DNA of 7,886 nucleotides from Treponema sp. (GCA_031261385.1 JAISJS010000246.1:1-7886), one strand, 5' to 3'. Positions 1-6,352 are shown, counted from the stretch's first letter. Notes: generated from the sequence alone by a model not told the origin. Numbers and translations: made by a program.

Positions 1-1120
1 CAGTAGACGGCACTGCGCCCTTAGCAGGGGCAGTGACAAGGCCCGAAAGATTAAAGTCACTTACGATAGCGGCGCCGGTAGCCGGGAAAATTATTGCTAC
101 CGTTGCGGCACTGCCTGTATTAGCCGTTATAGTTACCGATGCCGCGCCGGGATAGGTAAAATTATCCTCCGTTAAACCGGTAAAGGTAAAACCGGGTTTG
201 GCAGTCAGCGTGATCACTGCGGTATATGCGGTTGAAGCGGCAAAGACATCAGCAGCAGGCGACCAGAGAATGGCTCCGGTATATTGGGCGCTATCTATTG
301 TAACAACCGGAACTGCATCTTTTAATGGCAGAACAAGTATATCGGCAAGGCCAAGAGCATTCACCATAGCGGCGGTAGCAGGAAAGGTGACCGTCACCAG
401 GGCGCCGGTTCCTGTTCCTGCAGCATTGGTTACCGCAGCGCCTGAAAAAGTAAAGCTGTTTGAATCGACACCGGTAAAAGTAAAACCGGTTTTTGCATTC
501 AGGGTGATAACGGCTTTATACACCGCAGCCGCCTCAAAAGTTTCGACACCGGATATCTCACCGTCTTTCTGCCAAACGATGGTACCGGTATATTGCGTGC
601 GGTCAATTTCTGCGGCAGAAGGAACTGCACCGGTAACCGGAGCGGTAATATATCCGTCAAGGCCAAAGGCATTGATAACGGTACTGGCGGTTTCGGCGGC
701 AGTGGGTTTAAAATTTATCGTAACCTTCCCGGTATTGGCGTTATTGGACACCGTCAATGCACCGGAATAGGTAAAGCTGTTCGCGGCAAGGTCCTTAAAG
801 GTAAAGCCTTCTTTTGCACTGAGTGTGACAATTGCCCGGTACATCGTTGCCGGCTCAAAATCACCTTCAAAGGCGGCCCATTTATTTCCATTTTCCTTTT
901 CCCACAAAATGGTTCCCGTATACTGGTCATGGTTTATCTCCGCAGTAAGCGGAGCGGTATTCTTGACCGGAGCGGTTACCAAACTGGTAAGGTCAAGGGC
1001 GCTCACCACAGCGGCGTCATCGCCCCCGGAAGCTTCCGGTTCAAACGGATTTTCACAACCCAAAAAGGCCAGGGACGCCGCAGTAAGTACGCATAAAAAA
1101 ACCGACTGAATTTTCTTCAT
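1..1120 (-). CDS. Repeat-containing surface or periplasmic lipoprotein, N-terminal part (runs off left edge)
   Basis: The frame is open for 373 codons from the ATG at 1120 to the window edge. The N-terminus has a positive start (MKK), a hydrophobic stretch at residues 7-20 and a cysteine at residue 22 preceded by AFLG, a relaxed lipobox of the kind spirochaetes tolerate. Export by signal peptidase II and lipid anchoring are therefore likely. After a short acidic linker come three complete modules, at residues 40-149, 150-253 and 254-353, and the start of a fourth from 354. Each module has a QYTGxIxW block, then an Ala/Tyr block followed by VTLxAKxGFTF, an SFTYSGA-like block, and a Thr/Val-rich strand ending near FPAT. 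The pattern suggests repeated beta-sandwich (Ig-like) domains, but that is inference. An AGGAG ribosome site lies 7 nt upstream. No neighbour suggests a function; surface structure or adhesion is only a guess. Total length is unknown. Confidence 0.85.
   Translation of the reverse strand, partial: MKKIQSVFLCVLTAASLAFLGCENPFEPEASGGDDAAVVSALDLTSLVTAPVKNTAPLTAEINHDQYTGTILWEKENGNKWAAFEGDFEPATMYRAIVTLSAKEGFTFKDLAANSFTYSGALTVSNNANTGKVTINFKPTAAETASTVINAFGLDGYITAPVTGAVPSAAEIDRTQYTGTIVWQKDGEISGVETFEAAAVYKAVITLNAKTGFTFTGVDSNSFTFSGAAVTNAAGTGTGALVTVTFPATAAMVNALGLADILVLPLKDAVPVVTIDSAQYTGAILWSPAADVFAASTAYTAVITLTAKPGFTFTGLTEDNFTYPGAASVTITANTGSAATVAIIFPATGAAIVSDFNLSGLVTAPAKGAVPST
2..1003 (-). repeat. Tandem protein-coding repeat of about 100-110 codons, three full copies and a partial fourth
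   Basis: Copy 1 spans about 1003-674, copy 2 673-362, copy 3 361-62, and copy 4 starts at 61 and leaves the window. The protein blocks QYTGTILW, QYTGTIVW and QYTGAILW mark copies 1 to 3. The block KxGFTF followed by a Ser/Asn-Phe-Thr-Tyr/Phe motif recurs in each. Copies have diverged clearly, with lengths of 110, 104 and 100 residues, so these are old duplications rather than recent DNA-level repeats. Copies 2 and 3 resemble each other more than copy 1. Confidence 0.8.
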
Positions 1121-1127
1121 TTTTTGA

Positions 1128-1132
1128 CTCCT
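1128..1132 (-). promoter_or_regulatory. Ribosome binding site of the repeat lipoprotein
   Basis: AGGAG on the minus strand, 7 nt before the ATG at 1120. It fixes the start codon at the beginning of the signal peptide. Confidence 0.75.
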
Positions 1133-1151
1133 ATTTGGGTATAAAACAAAC

Positions 1152-1192
1152 AAAAAAAGACCCCGCAATATTTGCAGAGCCGTTCTTTTTTT
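1152..1192 (-). other. Possible weak stem-loop in the lipoprotein leader
   Basis: A run of seven A followed by GA (1152-1160) is exactly complementary to TCTTTTTTT (1184-1192). Inside lies a short GCAA/TTGC pair (1165-1168 with 1172-1175). The outer stem is almost all A-T, so stability is doubtful. It lies 32-72 nt upstream of the lipoprotein start and could form in its 5' leader if transcription begins farther upstream. Confidence 0.3.
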
Positions 1193-1260
1193 GCGAAGAT
1201 AAAATTATTGGGATTAATACTATATATAGCGCCGATGAAGCGTATTGCTACACTAAATAT

Positions 1261-1269
1261 GGGGGGGGG
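1261..1269. repeat. Homopolymeric G tract (9 G on plus strand)
   Basis: Nine consecutive G, about 140 bp upstream of the lipoprotein start (where it reads as C9) and about 370 bp upstream of the nuclease start. Tracts this long are prone to slipped-strand length change. Poly-G tracts near promoters tune expression of some tpr genes in Treponema pallidum, which is established; any such role here is inference. Confidence 0.7.
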
Positions 1270-1331
1270 TAATTCGTTGTATTATATAGACTTACGTGAA
1301 AAGCCATGGTTACTCCCGGTTTAGGCAGACA

Positions 1332-1376
1332 TCACAAAGCGTATAATTATACGCCTGTGAATTATAATATATCACA
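1332..1376. promoter_or_regulatory. Palindrome cluster, candidate operator or cruciform site
   Basis: The core GCGTATAATTATACGC (1339-1354) is a perfect 16-bp palindrome and contains TATAAT on both strands. It is flanked by TCACA (1332-1336) and TGTGA (1356-1360). That TGTGA also pairs with a second TCACA (1372-1376) across 11 AT-rich bases that contain another TATAAT (1363-1368). The result is alternating half-sites of the TGTGA/TCACA type used by CRP/FNR-family regulators, but not at the standard 6-bp spacing. A regulatory role is inferred from symmetry alone. Confidence 0.45.
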
Positions 1377-1449
1377 AAAATTAAAAAAAACAACATCTTT
1401 TTGCTGAATTTTTACGAATGAAACCTCATGAGATGTGGTTTTGCGCGTT

Positions 1450-1591
1450 CACGACAGACGCATGAAAAGGAATTTTACCACGAACCACACGAACCAACAC
1501 AAAAAATAAGGACAATTTTATACTTTTGTTCGTGTTTTCGTGTGGTTCGTGGTTTCTTCTCTTTGAATTTCATGTTCATGCGTTTGTCGTG
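1450..1591. repeat. Nested inverted repeat of 142 bp (palindromic intergenic element)
   Basis: Outer arms 1450-1466 and 1575-1591 match over 17 bp with a single difference, which would be a G-U pair in RNA. Inner arms 1477-1493 (ACCACGAACCACACGAA) and 1537-1553 are perfectly complementary over 17 bp. A loop of 43 nt separates the inner arms. The inner arm has a short internal period of about 9 nt built on CACGAAC. It ends 46 bp before the nuclease start. The form fits a dispersed palindromic repeat or a non-coding folded element; it encodes no transposase and I see no convincing target duplication. Confidence 0.8.
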
Positions 1592-1599
1592 GTACGTTG

Positions 1600-1628
1600 T
1601 TGTTTTTTACCCTCTTTTGGGCTATATT
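1600..1628 (+). promoter_or_regulatory. Possible promoter of the ATPase/nuclease gene
   Basis: TTGTTT (1600-1605), a 17-bp spacer, and TATATT (1623-1628) resemble a sigma-70 promoter. If used, transcription would begin only a few bases before the ATG at 1638. That would leave almost no leader, in line with the lack of a purine-rich ribosome site there. This is AT-rich sequence, so chance matches are easy. Confidence 0.3.
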
Positions 1629-1637
1629 ATTACTATC

Positions 1638-3242
1638 ATGGTACGTAAACTACCCATCGGCATTCAGGATTTTGAAAAGCTCAGAACAAGAAATTTTGTC
1701 TATGTCGATAAAACTGCCTATGTGTATAAACTGGCGGCCGAAGATAATCCCTATTTTTTGGGCCGTCCCCGCCGTTTTGGGAAAAGTCTGCTTCTGTCCA
1801 CATTTAAAGCTTATTTTGAGGGAAAACGAACGCTTTTTGAGGCAACCGGTGACCAGCGAACGGCTGTTACACAGCCGAAGCTTGCAATCGCCGATCTTGA
1901 AAAGGATTGGATTAGCTACCCGGTTTTCCATCTTGATTTTAACGCTGAACAGTATGATGTTGATATAAAGGGTCTTATGTCCGGAATAAGCAGCAATCTA
2001 CGGCCTTTAGAGGAACGATGGGGTAAGGATATATCGGAAGATTCCCCCGCCGCCCGCCTCAAGGGTCTCATCAGCCGTGCCTATGAAAAAACCGGAAAAA
2101 AGGTCGTGGTTCTGGTTGATGAATATGACAAGCCGTTGATCCAGACCATGGACAATGAAAAACTCCAAACGGAAATACGGGGAGTCCTCAAGTCTTTTTA
2201 CGGAGTCTTAAAAGCCGCCGATGCAATGCTTCGATTTGTATTCTTAACGGGTGTCACCAAATTTTCACAGGTAAGCATCTTTAGTGATTTAAACCAGCTG
2301 CGGGACATCAGCATGGATACCGCCTATGCGGGAGTGTGCGGCATTTCCGCCTCAGAACTGACCGGCGCCTTCAAACCGGAGCTTGAACTTCTGTCAGAGA
2401 AGATTAACATGACCTACGAGCAGACCGTTGAAGAAATGCAGAAACGGTATAACGGGTATCATTTTGCAGAAAACAGTGAAGGAATATTTAACCCATTCAG
2501 TGTGTTAAATACCTTTGCAAATGGTAAGCTGCAATTTTACTGGTTCCAGACCGGTACGCCGACTTTTTTGGTTGAGACGCTTAAAAAAAATGATTTTGAT
2601 CTCCGAGAGCTTAGTGAAGGTATCTCCATACCTGCCGTGTCTATAAATGATTACCGCGCAGGCGGGAGCAATATTACCCCCCTTCTTTACCAAACTGGCT
2701 ACCTTACCATAAAAAGTTATGATCCGGAGCTTAACTGGTATACGCTTGGCTTTCCCAATGAGGAAGTGGAATACGGATTTCTGAATGAGCTCCTGCCCCT
2801 GTATGCGCCGCAAAAGCCATACGACCAGGATTTTTTTATCGGTAATTTTTTTAAGGATTTACGCGATGGCAATATAGACGCTTTCATGAACCGCCTTAAA
2901 GCCTTTATCGCAAACATCCCCTATGATTTAAAATACGAAACAGAAAAATATTTTCAGAACATTTTTTATCTGGTTTTTACCCTTATGGGACAATATACCC
3001 GGGCGGAAGTCAGAAGCGCCAAAGGCCGCGCAGATATGGTGGTTGGCGCTAAAGACACGGTGTATGTATTTGAATTTAAAATTGCCGAAGGTGATTTGGA
3101 CACACTGGTGGAAGCGGCGCTCAGACAGATAGACGACAAGGGATACCTGATTCCCTACACAGCAGGTGGAAAGAAGCTGGTTAAAATCGGTGCGGTTTTT
3201 AATACGGCAGACCGTACCCTGGGAAAGTGGAAAGCAATTTAA
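1638..3242 (+). CDS. AAA-ATPase-like protein with C-terminal PD-(D/E)XK nuclease domain
   Basis: This 534-residue protein matches the family with an N-terminal AAA-ATPase-like domain and a C-terminal PD-(D/E)XK domain (Pfam AAA-ATPase_like and PDDEXK_9, named from memory). Visible motifs are the typical opening KLPIGIQDFEKLR (residues 4-16), a Walker-A-like GRPRRFGKS (42-50), a Walker-B-like VVVLVDEYD (156-164), and LTGVTKF (203-209). Near the C-terminus, GRAD with D466 and EFK with E479 and K481 give a D-x12-E-x-K nuclease signature. ATPase, nuclease and length features all look intact. The start at 1638 is chosen because family members begin a few residues before the PIGIQDF motif; the open frame from 1428 passes through the palindrome and looks non-coding. 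No ribosome site is visible. The biological role of the family is not established; defence, mobile-element and DNA-repair ideas are all open. The gene converges on the amidohydrolase and shares bases with its stop. Confidence 0.9.
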   Translation: MVRKLPIGIQDFEKLRTRNFVYVDKTAYVYKLAAEDNPYFLGRPRRFGKSLLLSTFKAYFEGKRTLFEATGDQRTAVTQPKLAIADLEKDWISYPVFHLDFNAEQYDVDIKGLMSGISSNLRPLEERWGKDISEDSPAARLKGLISRAYEKTGKKVVVLVDEYDKPLIQTMDNEKLQTEIRGVLKSFYGVLKAADAMLRFVFLTGVTKFSQVSIFSDLNQLRDISMDTAYAGVCGISASELTGAFKPELELLSEKINMTYEQTVEEMQKRYNGYHFAENSEGIFNPFSVLNTFANGKLQFYWFQTGTPTFLVETLKKNDFDLRELSEGISIPAVSINDYRAGGSNITPLLYQTGYLTIKSYDPELNWYTLGFPNEEVEYGFLNELLPLYAPQKPYDQDFFIGNFFKDLRDGNIDAFMNRLKAFIANIPYDLKYETEKYFQNIFYLVFTLMGQYTRAEVRSAKGRADMVVGAKDTVYVFEFKIAEGDLDTLVEAALRQIDDKGYLIPYTAGGKKLVKIGAVFNTADRTLGKWKAI

Positions 3243-4408
3243 TCTGCCAATCTCTCCAACGCCCCTTTCCCCAACCTTGCAAGCAGCCCTGCCGCAGTAG
3301 AAAGCGGCTCAAGATTTGCAACAAAACCGGGATGATGCAAACCATTTGGACTTGCAACGCCGATATTCCAGAACACGCCTTTGATCTTCTGCTGATACAA
3401 AGCAAAATCCTCGCCGCCCATACCCGGCTCGCCTTCAATCACGGTAAGTCCAAGATCACGCGCCGTCTGTGCGGCAAATTCGGCAAGAGCAGGATCGTTG
3501 TTCGTGGCAATCGTATAACGCTTCCAGGCATAGTCAACTTGAAGACCGTAACTAATCCCTATGCCCTCGCAGATTTGCGCAAGCCTCTCTGAAAGATAAT
3601 TCAATTTTTCTTCGCTAAAGGCGCGGAAGGTTCCCTCGATAAGAACCTCAGACGGGATCACATTCCAGGCGCTGCCCCCTTCAACATGGGTGATGCTTAC
3701 CACAGCCTGTTCAAAGGGACTGGTATTGCGGCTCACAATGGTCTGCGCCGCCGTGATTATCGCCGCAGACGCAACAAGAGGATCGTTGCTCAGGTGCGGA
3801 TAGGCGGCGTGTGATCCTTTACCCCGGATAACAATTTTAAACGATCCGACGGCTGCGTGTGTTGCGCCAGGTCTAACCGCGATAACATTCTTTTCAAGGT
3901 CTGCGGCAACATGGAGGCCGTAAATCTCTTCAACATCATCCAGAACACCGGAATCCAATACCTGTTTCGCGCCGCCGCCGCCTTCCTCCGCAGGCTGAAA
4001 TAATAACTTAATGGTACCTGTCAGATTTTCTTTTTCCTGTGTTAGCAGCAATGCCGCGCCCAGCATGGACGTTATGTGAAAGTCATGCCCGCAGGCGTGC
4101 ATACAATGGGGATTTTCCGAAGCATAGGCAACGCCGCTTGCCTCATCAATGGGCAGCGCGTCAATATCACAGCGCAGGGCAACTACCGGCGTTTTTTGCT
4201 GCCCATTCTGCGATTTTGATTGCGAGTCTGATTTTGTTCCCGATATTTGAGCAACCAAACCGGTTTTCAGACTCGTGTCTAAAATTTCTACACCTGCCGC
4301 AGTGAGGATATCCCTGATATGGGCGGTGGTTTCCTTTTCTTCGTTTCCCAATTCGGGGTGACGGTGAAACCATTTAAAATATTCTTCCAGTGTTTTTTGC
4401 AGAATCAT
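3239..4408 (-). CDS. M20-family amidohydrolase (N-acyl-amino-acid or hippurate hydrolase type)
   Basis: The 389-residue protein has the hallmarks of M20D metallo-amidohydrolases, which cleave N-acyl groups from amino acids in the cytoplasm using a metal pair. In order: HRHPELGNEE (15-24); LRCDIDALPI (78-87); HACGHD with C106 and H108; QPAEEGGGG with E141 (likely general base) and E142 (likely metal ligand); GLHV with H166; KGSHAAYP (197-204), typical of the dimerisation domain; GEPGMGGEDF (326-335); and LHHPGF with H358 and H359. All expected metal and catalytic residues are present and the length is usual. Residues about 57-73 form a Ser/Gln/Lys-rich insertion, probably a surface loop. No signal peptide is seen. 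An AAGGG ribosome site lies 8 nt before the ATG. It sits 209 bp downstream of metI on the same strand, suggesting acylated amino acids imported by that transporter as substrate. The exact substrate cannot be read from the sequence. Confidence 0.92.
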   Translation of the reverse strand: MILQKTLEEYFKWFHRHPELGNEEKETTAHIRDILTAAGVEILDTSLKTGLVAQISGTKSDSQSKSQNGQQKTPVVALRCDIDALPIDEASGVAYASENPHCMHACGHDFHITSMLGAALLLTQEKENLTGTIKLLFQPAEEGGGGAKQVLDSGVLDDVEEIYGLHVAADLEKNVIAVRPGATHAAVGSFKIVIRGKGSHAAYPHLSNDPLVASAAIITAAQTIVSRNTSPFEQAVVSITHVEGGSAWNVIPSEVLIEGTFRAFSEEKLNYLSERLAQICEGIGISYGLQVDYAWKRYTIATNNDPALAEFAAQTARDLGLTVIEGEPGMGGEDFALYQQKIKGVFWNIGVASPNGLHHPGFVANLEPLSTAAGLLARLGKGALERLAD

Positions 4409-4456
4409 GTTATTATCCCTTTTAACGTTCTGATAGATTCAAAGTGAATACAATAT

Positions 4457-4595
4457 TAACCGCAGAGGACACGGAGAAATTACGCGGAGGACACAGAGTA
4501 TACTAAAAGGACTTCAAATTTTTCTGTTTTTTCAATATCTCTGTGTTCTCTGTGTGCACGCTTTTGCGTGCGGTTCTCTGCGCTCTCTGCGGTTA
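4457..4595. repeat. Long imperfect inverted repeat between metI and the amidohydrolase gene
   Basis: TAACCGCAGAG (4457-4467) is perfectly complementary to 4585-4595, and weaker pairing continues inward. A second pair, GAGGACACAGAG (4487-4498) with 4539-4550, matches over 12 bp with one difference. The left half holds a 15-nt direct repeat (4462-4476 and 4484-4498, two differences, 22-nt offset). The right half holds 9-nt repeats of TCTCTGTG/TCTCTGCG type. A perfect hairpin GCACGC-TTTT-GCGTGC (4556-4571) lies in the right half. There is no gene in it. It may act as a folded element or attenuator between the two genes. The overall design resembles the element at 1450-1591, but the sequence is different. 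Confidence 0.75.
4556..4571 (-). terminator. Stem-loop downstream of metI, possible attenuator or terminator
   Basis: A perfect 6-bp G-C-rich stem with a 4-base loop (AAAA on the minus strand), about 50 bp after the metI stop. No T run follows it on the minus strand, so it is not a standard intrinsic terminator. It could stall polymerase or protect the 3' end of the met transcript. Confidence 0.3.
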
Positions 4596-4617
4596 TTCCT
4601 CCTGAATTATTCAGTAA

Positions 4618-5298
4618 CTAATGCGTCAGCCTGCGCGAAAAAAACGCGCCCACACCCTGAATAATCGTAACGATCAATATCAAAATGATAACCGTAACAA
4701 TAGTAACATCTGTTTGATACCGTTGATAGCCGTAGCGTATCGCAAAATCGCCGAGGCCGCCGCCGCCGACTGCGCCCGCCATCGCGGTAAGACCCACAAG
4801 GCTTATAAAGGTGATAGTCGAGCCGCGGATTATGCCGGGAATACTCTCTTTAAGGTACACACGAAAAATTATTCCCGCAGGGCTTGTGCCGATGGACTGC
4901 GCCGCTTCGATGGAACCGCGGTCAATTTCAGCAAGGGCGCTTTCCATCTGGCGGGTAAAAAAGGGAAAAGTGCCAAAAATCAGCGGAACAATCGAACCTT
5001 TTACGCCGATGGCAGTGCCGACAATCGCGCGGGTTACCGGTATTAAAAGTGCAATCATAATGATAAACGGAATTGACCGTAACAGATTGATGATTTTATC
5101 CAGCGCTGTCCACAGCGGAATATTTTCAAGGATGTCGCCCTTTCGCGTAACAGTCAGGACAATCGCAAAGAAAATACCAAGCAAAAACGTTATGCCGCCG
5201 GTGACGCCCATCATGACAAGGGTCTGCACAAAACATTTTATAAGCTCAGGTATTTTGGTTACCACATGGGGCATGACCTTTGTTAAAAATTCAACCAT
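4618..5298 (-). CDS. metI: Methionine-type ABC transporter permease MetI
   Basis: This 226-residue membrane protein is the permease of a methionine-uptake (MetI/NIL) ABC importer, close in length to E. coli MetI (217). Hydrophobic segments lie at about 24-50, 70-92, 100-116, 157-178 and 198-220, the five-helix layout of the family. The cytoplasmic coupling loop that contacts MetN is clear: EAAQSIG at 131-137, followed by the conserved Gly/Pro spacing up to ESIPGI. The stretch GAVGGGGLGDFAIRYGYQRY (175-194) is also characteristic of MetI. Its ATG overlaps the last 8 bases of metN, indicating translational coupling, and a strong GGAGG ribosome site sits 9 nt upstream inside metN. It is the last gene of the metQ-metN-metI unit. 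Confidence 0.96.
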   Translation of the reverse strand: MVEFLTKVMPHVVTKIPELIKCFVQTLVMMGVTGGITFLLGIFFAIVLTVTRKGDILENIPLWTALDKIINLLRSIPFIIMIALLIPVTRAIVGTAIGVKGSIVPLIFGTFPFFTRQMESALAEIDRGSIEAAQSIGTSPAGIIFRVYLKESIPGIIRGSTITFISLVGLTAMAGAVGGGGLGDFAIRYGYQRYQTDVTIVTVIILILIVTIIQGVGAFFSRRLTH

Positions 5299-6322
5299 GT
5301 TTCAACACCTCCACCAGAACTCCCTTTTCGCCTATCCATTTGATCGCCTTTTCGACAGCTTTGGCCTCGCCGTCAATAATATTGATAAGCCCGCCGACGG
5401 GGGTTTCCTGAATAATGTCGAGATCGCCAAAAATGATATTTATCTTTACCTTAAAAAGAATTGAGACCGTCGATATCAGGGCCTCCACGGTGTTCTTTCC
5501 CGAATAACTGAAGCGGGCAAGAATCTGACTTTCCGTTAAATGTACTAAAGGGGAATCTTCTTTTATAAGATCATAAATTTTATGCAGATTGGACGTGGTC
5601 GCGGTAAAATCTTTTGTGATCTGATGACGGGGATTTGAAAAAATATCGAATACCGATCCGCACTCCACCACCTCACCCTTATCCATCACCGCCGCGCGAT
5701 CGCAGATCGTTTTTACCACCGTCATTTCATGGGTGATGATCACGATGGTAAGACCGAGTTTTTTATTAAGATCTTTTAACAATGCAAGGATAGATTGCGT
5801 GGTCTGCGGATCAAGGGCGCTCGTCGCCTCATCACACAGCAGAATCGACGGCCGTGAAGCAAGGGCGCGGGCAATGCCGACCCGTTGTTTCTGCCCGCCG
5901 GATAATTGGGAAGGGTAGGAGTCTTCTTTATCGCCCAGATCCACGAGTTCCAGAAGTTCCCGCACCCGTTCCGTAATTTCTTCTTTCAACAAACCCCGGT
6001 ACTTAAGCGGGAACGCGATGTTTTCCCAAACCGTGCGGGACCGGAAAAGGTTAAAGTGCTGAAAAATCATCCCGATGTTTTCGCGGGCGGCGCGGAGTTC
6101 CCGGCCAGAGAACTCCATCAGGTTTTTATCGTTCACCCACACTTCACCCGTATCGGGCTTTTCGAGCATATTGATACAGCGCACCAGCGTGCTTTTTCCC
6201 GCCCCGGAATAGCCGATGACGCCGAAAATTTCCCCCTCCCCTACCTCAAGGGAAACTTCTTTGACCGCGTGCACATCGCTCATGCCGTGGAACGTTTTTG
6301 ATACCCCGTTAAGCCGAATCAC
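5291..6322 (-). CDS. metN: Methionine-type ABC transporter ATP-binding protein MetN
   Basis: This 343-residue ATPase powers methionine import through MetI. Numbered from the GTG start: Walker A GYSGAGKST (37-45), Q-loop Q88 in IFQHFNL, ABC signature LSGGQKQ (140-146), Walker B ILLCDEA (160-166), D-loop SALD (168-171) and switch H198. The C-terminal region (about 265-343) looks like the NIL/ACT-like domain that lets internal methionine inhibit transport. The start is uncertain. The GTG at 6322 gives MIRLNGVSKTF, which matches how MetN proteins normally begin and makes the length equal to E. coli MetN (343). A TTG at 6349, 3 nt after the metQ stop, would add nine residues but has no ribosome site. 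A weak AGG lies 5 nt before the GTG. The gene is downstream of metQ and overlaps metI by 8 nt. Confidence 0.96.
   Translation of the reverse strand: MIRLNGVSKTFHGMSDVHAVKEVSLEVGEGEIFGVIGYSGAGKSTLVRCINMLEKPDTGEVWVNDKNLMEFSGRELRAARENIGMIFQHFNLFRSRTVWENIAFPLKYRGLLKEEITERVRELLELVDLGDKEDSYPSQLSGGQKQRVGIARALASRPSILLCDEATSALDPQTTQSILALLKDLNKKLGLTIVIITHEMTVVKTICDRAAVMDKGEVVECGSVFDIFSNPRHQITKDFTATTSNLHKIYDLIKEDSPLVHLTESQILARFSYSGKNTVEALISTVSILFKVKINIIFGDLDIIQETPVGGLINIIDGEAKAVEKAIKWIGEKGVLVEVLKHG
5308..5312 (-). promoter_or_regulatory. Ribosome binding site of metI, inside metN
   Basis: GGAGG on the minus strand, 9 nt before the metI ATG and within the last codons of metN. It supports the overlapping start at 5298. 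Confidence 0.75.
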
Positions 6323-6352
6323 TTTTGCCTGAACCTGCCGATTAAACAATTT

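Larger units (their letters stand above)
1121..1637. other. Intergenic region of 517 bp between divergent genes, rich in palindromes
   Basis: I find no convincing gene here. A reading frame on the plus strand is open from 1428, but its first 70 codons run through an inverted repeat and do not resemble the nuclease family. The region holds, left to right: a weak leader hairpin (1152-1192), the 10-bp palindrome CTATATATAG (1220-1229), a 9-G run (1261-1269), a 16-bp palindrome (1339-1354) with flanking half-sites, and a nested inverted repeat (1450-1591). Promoters for both divergent genes must lie here. I could not place a convincing one for the lipoprotein; the AT-rich stretch around 1215-1229 is the best place to look. 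Confidence 0.6.

Noticed and set aside
198..1109. Plus-strand reading frames opposite the repeat lipoprotein
   Set aside because: They are antisense to a gene with a clear signal peptide, ribosome site and repeat pattern; their proteins are low-complexity mirror products.
1450..1591. Insertion sequence remnant
   Set aside because: There is no transposase fragment and no clear flanking target duplication; the symmetry fills most of the element rather than only its ends.
1428..1637. A 70-codon N-terminal extension of the ATPase/nuclease gene
   Set aside because: It runs straight through the inverted repeat, is rich in His/Phe/Cys residues unlike the family, and the conserved N-terminus begins just after ATG 1638.
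4457..4595. CRISPR array or satellite repeat
   Set aside because: The repeats are short, degenerate and inverted, with no regular repeat-spacer pattern.
4811..5464. Plus-strand frame of 217 codons across metI and the end of metN
   Set aside because: It lies opposite two well-supported overlapping genes and has no recognisable motif or ribosome site.
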